From contig JANPBM010000066.1 in assembly GCA_031430435.1 (NCBI GenBank), forward strand, positions 62,001 through 126,000: a stretch of 64,000 nucleotides of DNA, in the 5' to 3' direction. The position numbers and the translations under genes were made by a program. The notes beneath the pieces were generated by a model that did not search any database, was not told the DNA's origin, and worked only from the letters and a program-made list of their open reading frames with translations. This document shows positions 60,086 through 64,000 of the stretch, piece after piece. The stretch is from JANNVK01 sp031430435. GTDB taxonomy: Bacteria; Acidobacteriota; Blastocatellia; Pyrinomonadales; Pyrinomonadaceae. Positions within the stretch are counted from its first letter, which is position 1. Every line of letters starts with the position of its first letter.

Positions 60086-60287
60086 CAAGAGAATTCTCCT
60101 TTTAACAGATAATTTTTACCGGAAGAGTTTTTGGATTTTTTACTTTCTTAATTTAGCTTAATTATTAAAAACAAACAAGTTTTTTCGGTAAATTTACAAG
60201 AATAGAATTTTATTGATAAATAGTTGCGGATAAATTAAGAGGGTTTCGGACATTTTTTATGCTCGTCGAATTTTAATTGCGAGCTTT

Positions 60288-61292
60288 TCAGCCGAGTTTC
60301 AAAACTCGCTCGATTGCCTGCGTTACCATATCAACCGAAACTCGTTTGATACATTCGGGCTTTTCAAATTCTTTGCATTCGTAACCCGGACACGGATTAC
60401 ACGGCATTTTCTCGAAAACAATTTCGTGTGGCGCGTCTGTCCACGGCGACCAATGAGTCATATTCGATGAGCCGAATATGACAACGCTCGGAGTTTTTAC
60501 AGCCGCCGCAATATGTGCGATTCCGCTGTCGTTTCCGACAAAAATCTTTGCTCGTGAAGCTAAACTTGTGATTTGCGGCAAAGTTAAATTGTCGTAACAC
60601 TGAATCGGGACTTGGGCGTATTTTTTCAGTTCGTCAAAAGTTTCACGCTCTTTTTTTGTTCCGACCGCGACAACCTGCAAACCTTTCTGCATAAAAACAT
60701 CGGCAATTTGGGCAAAATTTCTCGCCGACCACTGCTTTGATTCAAACGCCGCCGCCGGATGAATTAACGCAAACGGAATTTTTGAATGTCTGATTTTTTG
60801 CTTGTCTGATACCGTAAGTCGAGCTTTCGGTTTATCTTGCACGGGAACGCCCGTAAATCCGAGTAATGCGAGTTGCTGTTCGGCTGAATGAGTTTCAGGT
60901 TTTTGCCAAAAATCTGCGGACGACGAAAGTATGTGATTGTGCAGCAAAGAATAGCGGTAATGCGAGTAGCCGACGCGATGTTTGGCACCGCTGGCAAACG
61001 TCAAAAAAGTGGCGGTTGTGCCGCCGTGAAAGTTGAAAACTACATCATATTTGTTTTGACGAATATGTTTTGCGGTTTTCAATTTACTTTTATTTGCAAC
61101 AATTACATTTGCATCAAAATCTTCGAGCAAAGGTGCGACCCAATCTTCTAAAAGTATGTCAATTTGTGCAGTCGGCAAAAGTTTTCGCAAGGCAATAAGC
61201 GAAGGCACAGCAAGCACCGTGTCGCCGATTGAACGCAAACGAATCACCAAAACACGATTAACTTTTTGCCAATCAATCAAGTTAGTTTTCAA
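60288..61292 (-). CDS. Glycosyltransferase family 9 (heptosyltransferase-like)
   Basis: 334 residues of GT-B fold. N-terminus VLVIRLRSIGDTVLAVPSL is the GT9 signature. The C-terminal half has FALIHPAAAFESKQWSARNF near residue 176 and IFVGNDSGIAHIAAAVKTP near 251, the nucleotide-sugar site, and GSSNMTHWSPW. Cys-rich end MPCNPCPGYECKEFEKPEC is typical of one heptosyltransferase subset. It would add heptose or another sugar to lipopolysaccharide core at the inner-membrane face. It overlaps the Trm112 gene by 11 bases. Confidence 0.92.
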   Translation of the reverse strand: MKTNLIDWQKVNRVLVIRLRSIGDTVLAVPSLIALRKLLPTAQIDILLEDWVAPLLEDFDANVIVANKSKLKTAKHIRQNKYDVVFNFHGGTTATFLTFASGAKHRVGYSHYRYSLLHNHILSSSADFWQKPETHSAEQQLALLGFTGVPVQDKPKARLTVSDKQKIRHSKIPFALIHPAAAFESKQWSARNFAQIADVFMQKGLQVVAVGTKKERETFDELKKYAQVPIQCYDNLTLPQITSLASRAKIFVGNDSGIAHIAAAVKTPSVVIFGSSNMTHWSPWTDAPHEIVFEKMPCNPCPGYECKEFEKPECIKRVSVDMVTQAIERVLKLG

Positions 61293-61458
61293 CTTTTGCT
61301 TCTTCTACAAGCATCACAGGAATTTCATCACGAATCGGATAAACCAATGCACAATCTGCATTTACGCATTTCAAACCGCTTGCATCTTGCTTGATTTCAA
61401 CTTTCGATTTGCATTTCGGACAACGCAAAATTTCCAGTAACTCAGAACTAATTGCCAT
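61282..61458 (-). CDS. Trm112 family protein
   Basis: 58 residues from ATG 61458 (MAISSELLEILRCPKCKSK); a TTG four codons upstream is less likely. CPKC near residue 11 is matched with a second, partly conserved pair position (KCVNADC), and YPIRDEIPVML is the family end. In eukaryotes Trm112 activates methyltransferases; bacterial versions (YcaR-like) are short, zinc-ribbon-like and of unclear role, often found next to LPS genes, as here. Confidence 0.9.
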   Translation of the reverse strand: MAISSELLEILRCPKCKSKVEIKQDASGLKCVNADCALVYPIRDEIPVMLVEEAKVEN

Positions 61459-61483
61459 AATTTTCACCAAAATAATAATTTAA

Positions 61484-61523
61484 CAAAGACAGGCAAGATA
61501 CATTTTTATCTTGCCTGTCTTTG
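61484..61523 (-). terminator. Strong terminator of the NAMPT gene
   Basis: A 17-bp perfect stem (61484-61500 with 61507-61523), loop CATTTT, with T/A-rich minus-strand exit. Between NAMPT and the Trm112 gene. Confidence 0.88.
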
Positions 61524-61532
61524 TTGATAATA

Positions 61533-62927
61533 CTACAATTTCGCCCGATTGCGAATCGCTTCCAAATTGTCGTCAACCAAAACTTGTCCGTTTTCAAAAA
61601 CGGTTGTCAGTTGCGAATTTTCGGCTGAAATTGTCGTTGCATCGGGCAAAATAACTGTTTTATATTCGCCGTTTTCGTCTTTTATTAAATCGAGCCGACC
61701 TTTTTTAGACGATTTTCCGGTGTCTGTAATCGGTTCTTTGTAAACATCGACCAAATTCCCGTCGCGGACGATTGCCGAGCATTTGTATGCGAATTTCATC
61801 GTGTCGCGGTCAATTTTTTGCAGCAACGCGCCACCGATTCCGAACGCGATATTCGATGTCGAAAAACCTTTATCTTTCAGACTTTGGCAGATGTTGTGAA
61901 TCGAAACCGGATTCACGCCGTCGCCTTGGATAATGCGGACATTTTTCAAAACTTTGTAGCCTTTGGAATTGATTTCAGTTCCGAATTTTGTTGCTAAAAG
62001 TTCCGCAACTTTCCCGACAACTTCGACCGGATCGCCCGAATCGGGACGAATTACGATTGTCGCCCCCGAATCAATAACTTCTTGTTTCAGTTGTTCGCCC
62101 CAAATTTTTTCGACTGCTTCATAAATGTTCCAAGAATCGGAAACTACTGCAACTAAAGCGTTTGGCTTGGCAAAATGTTTCAAAATATTGCGATATGCGT
62201 CAATTTCGTTTTCTCTGCCCCAACTTGTAATCGTTGAATGTTCCGCCGCCGGAATCGAAAAACCTGCCATTTCGCAGTTGTAAAATTTGCGGTGAATCAA
62301 GAGCGATGCCATTGTATCCGAACCAAAAAAATTGACTAAATGAGCAGCTCCGCCGATTGCCGCCGTCTCTTGCGACGAAACTCCGCGAGAGCCGAAATCG
62401 TGAACTTTGAAACCTATTTCCGCGTCTGCGTCATCTGCCGTTTCTTGTAAAAATTGATAAACATCGCGTTTGATGTAATAGCTTTGCGTGGCGACCGTGA
62501 TCGGATACCAAATCCGCATAAATTGCGATTCAAACCAGCCCGTCAACCAGAAAAATTCGTCGTCGGTATTTTCTACCGTCATCAAAACATTTCGCGTCGG
62601 GACAATCGAACCTTCCGCGACCGCACGCACACGCAAGGGCAGTTTTCCGTCGTGTTTTTCAATCAACCGCGTCCAACCTGCCAGATTAAAAGGCTCGCCG
62701 TGTGCCGTAATTACTTCGTTTGCCTCCAAAACGTCGGCTTTTGTAAACGGTTTGACAAAATATCTTTTCAAAAGATATTGCAGACCGAAAAAGACGGTTT
62801 CGTTGTAATTTCGCTCCGAACCGCGACTTTCCAAATACGAATGCACAAGCGTCGTATTCGGCGGATATTGCAAAAAATGACTCGCTTTATACGAATCGGT
62901 ATCTATTATTCTATTTATTTCAAACAT
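61533..62927 (-). CDS. Nicotinamide phosphoribosyltransferase (NAMPT type)
   Basis: 464 residues, NAMPT/NadV length rather than the PncB type. Start NRIIDTDSYKASHFLQYPP is typical. The active-site block IVIRPDSGDPVEVVG near residue 290 matches the RPDSGxP motif binding PRPP and phosphate; FGSRGVSSQETAAIGGAAHL near 175 and AAEHSTITSWG near 225 (with the catalytic-histidine region) agree. It makes NMN from nicotinamide and PRPP, giving a two-step salvage route. nadB at 29-30 kb provides de novo synthesis. A PARG-like gene lies 0.6 kb away. Confidence 0.94.
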   Translation of the reverse strand: MFEINRIIDTDSYKASHFLQYPPNTTLVHSYLESRGSERNYNETVFFGLQYLLKRYFVKPFTKADVLEANEVITAHGEPFNLAGWTRLIEKHDGKLPLRVRAVAEGSIVPTRNVLMTVENTDDEFFWLTGWFESQFMRIWYPITVATQSYYIKRDVYQFLQETADDADAEIGFKVHDFGSRGVSSQETAAIGGAAHLVNFFGSDTMASLLIHRKFYNCEMAGFSIPAAEHSTITSWGRENEIDAYRNILKHFAKPNALVAVVSDSWNIYEAVEKIWGEQLKQEVIDSGATIVIRPDSGDPVEVVGKVAELLATKFGTEINSKGYKVLKNVRIIQGDGVNPVSIHNICQSLKDKGFSTSNIAFGIGGALLQKIDRDTMKFAYKCSAIVRDGNLVDVYKEPITDTGKSSKKGRLDLIKDENGEYKTVILPDATTISAENSQLTTVFENGQVLVDDNLEAIRNRAKL

Positions 62928-62981
62928 TATTTTTCTCCTATTTTCGGCTCTCTACCTGAAAGCCTAAATTGTTTTTTTCAC

Positions 62982-63006
62982 CACAGAGAACACAGAGGAC
63001 ACAGAG
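62982..63006. repeat. Period-9 tandem repeat (CACAGAGRA)
   Basis: CACAGAGAA, CACAGAGGA, CACAGAG between NAMPT and the lipoprotein gene, ending just outside the coding end at 63010. Confidence 0.6.
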
Positions 63007-63009
63007 TTT

Positions 63010-63516
63010 TTATAGTTTTCTATCTTTTTCATAAGCCTCAATTACTTTCAAAGATCTGCCACTTAGTTTTGTAAATCTTGAATTTCGTGTCCAAATCAAA
63101 CGATGATACTCGTTTTCTTTAAACTCCGACTTTTCAATAAGCAAAACTTTTTGCCCTACTTCTTCGCCAGCCTCATTCTTAATTATTCCTTTACGAATAA
63201 TATTATGAGCTTTCTCAACAGACATTTTGAGTTGTTTCAACGCAGTTTCAGGTGAATCATAAATTTGATAGCCAATAGAAACTTCCTCATCTAAAAAATG
63301 AAAATGCGTATCGCCACCTTTACCATTGTCTCTTCCATTTTCGTCAACTGAAACTGCTTCGAAAACTCGCGGAATATCAGAATTTTCGCCTTCGCCATAA
63401 AATTCTTCCTTCAACATCCCGTCCTCACGGTAATAAGAATAATATTGTTGGTTATCGCTTACTTTTTGACATGCTGACAATATCGAAATTAGCAAAATTA
63501 GAATTACAATTTTCAT
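63010..63516 (-). CDS. Small putative lipoprotein
   Basis: 168 residues. Signal MKIVILILLISILSACQK has a good lipobox (L-S-A-C), so Cys16 is probably acylated. The mature part is hydrophilic (FYGEGENSDIPRVFEAV, GDTHFHFLDEEVSIGYQIYD). No family recognised. Its coding sequence is more A/T-rich than NAMPT beside it. It sits between NAMPT and the PARG-like gene on the same strand, but with no obvious link. Confidence 0.75.
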   Translation of the reverse strand: MKIVILILLISILSACQKVSDNQQYYSYYREDGMLKEEFYGEGENSDIPRVFEAVSVDENGRDNGKGGDTHFHFLDEEVSIGYQIYDSPETALKQLKMSVEKAHNIIRKGIIKNEAGEEVGQKVLLIEKSEFKENEYHRLIWTRNSRFTKLSGRSLKVIEAYEKDRKL

Positions 63517-63558
63517 AAAAATCTCCGTGTTTTCTGTTTACTCTGTGGCTAAAATCTT

Positions 63559-64000
63559 CTAAAAATTCTCCACAAATGCCTGATAAACTTTGCGAGTCGG
63601 CGTAGTGTCGTAAATTGCCATAATTACACGATTGAACCGGTTTGCAAACTCGCCTTTGAGCAATTCGGCAAAGATTTTGGCGACGGAATTTGCATCATTT
63701 TGGAAAACCCCGCAACCCCAAGCACCTAAAATAAGCGTTTTGTGTCCGTGTTTATTCGCCAGCCATAAAAACTTTCTCGCACGTTCTCGATTAACTGTTT
63801 CAATTAAATGAATTTTATCAGGCTCTTTTTGCTTGATAACACCTGCGTTGACGGCGGGCGAAGTCAAAATTGTCGCCAAATAAGGCGTTTCGACCAAACT
63901 TCCGTCGTCATTGCGAAAAACAGGAACTTTCGGCGAATAAATCATCCAATCCGAATAAAAACACGAATGTCCGCGACGGTTAAATTCGTAAAACTCGAAG
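63559..64000 (-). CDS. PARG-like protein (TIGR02452 family), N-terminus outside the window
   Basis: The frame is open to the right edge; residues before the first internal Met continue the family pattern (FEFYEFNRRGHSCFYSDWM, then IYSPKVPVFRNDDGSL). Downstream parts are PYLATILTSPAVNAGV, RKFLWLANKHGHKTLILGAWG, CGVFQNDANSVAKIF. This matches the microbial-type poly(ADP-ribose) glycohydrolase/macrodomain-related family that processes ADP-ribose groups. The catalytic GGG-x-QEE part would be upstream, outside the window. At least 146 residues are seen. Confidence 0.88.
   Translation of the reverse strand, partial: FEFYEFNRRGHSCFYSDWMIYSPKVPVFRNDDGSLVETPYLATILTSPAVNAGVIKQKEPDKIHLIETVNRERARKFLWLANKHGHKTLILGAWGCGVFQNDANSVAKIFAELLKGEFANRFNRVIMAIYDTTPTRKVYQAFVENF

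Noticed and set aside
1..64000. tRNA or rRNA genes
   Set aside because: I scanned for T-loop GGTTCRAATCC-type words with flanking stems and rRNA signatures and saw none convincing; a covariance-model scan could still find one.

Overview
The window looks like a chromosomal segment of an Acidobacteriota member, most likely class Blastocatellia. This is an inference from gene content: a GWxTD-domain secreted protein, a carboxypeptidase-regulatory-like surface protein, many TTG/GTG starts, moderate-to-low GC and AT-rich spacers. No rRNA or tRNA gene was seen. About 55 genes sit on both strands in short operons, mostly housekeeping, with accessory islands between them.

Layout. 1-2.7 kb: an unknown protein cut by the window edge, then a cytochrome P450. 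2.8-6.7 kb: lptB-rpoN-hpf and convergent ispH. 6.8-11.1 kb: LarA-like protein, PLP enzyme and molybdopterin oxidoreductase. 11.1-13.1 kb: an AT-rich AlbA_2/RecG-like gene with a repeat-rich tail. 13-16.4 kb: acyl-CoA synthetase, membrane protein and GH16-like enzyme. 16.5-20.3 kb: mnmG-parA-parB with parS-like palindromes and a DnaA box. 20.4-22.9 kb: selD (a selenoprotein gene with in-frame UGA), tatB and tatC. 23-28.2 kb: GWxTD protein, GNAT, alpha/alpha-barrel-like protein and asnB. 28.2-32.5 kb: xisI, broken xisH, nadB, GrdB-like protein, DUF4149 and rhodanese. 32.7-38 kb: histidine kinase, DUF354, xerC and purK. 38-40.9 kb is accessory: palindromic elements, an antitoxin remnant, a 21-bp repeat array with a small gene, and crtZ. 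41-46.6 kb: ybaB-recR, an acyltransferase, pyrE, mscS and two small secreted or membrane proteins. 46.8-50.5 kb is accessory: a CdiA-CT-like toxin with its immunity gene and a duplicated scrap, a second 21-bp array with a small gene, a structured-RNA candidate and a miniature transposable element. 50.5-64 kb: S9 peptidase, oxidoreductase, PilZ protein, lipoproteins, OPT transporter, GT9, Trm112, NAMPT and a PARG-like protein running off the edge.

Strongest observations. (1) SelD begins 42 bases before its apparent open frame and carries Sec at residue 14. (2) Two separate loci share a design: ten tandem 21-bp units able to form small GTTT/AAAC hairpins, then a small helical basic-tailed protein, then a spacer that folds into a candidate structured RNA. 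I know of no name for this arrangement. (3) Three 16-bp palindromes with an ACGTG-like core in mnmG-parA are good parS candidates. (4) A polymorphic-toxin cassette has a repeated scrap of its own carrier gene behind the immunity gene, a mark of toxin-tip replacement. (5) A 262-bp element has 22-bp terminal inverted repeats and an 8-bp target duplication. (6) Period-7 tandem repeats are scattered between genes and have entered two coding regions in frame.
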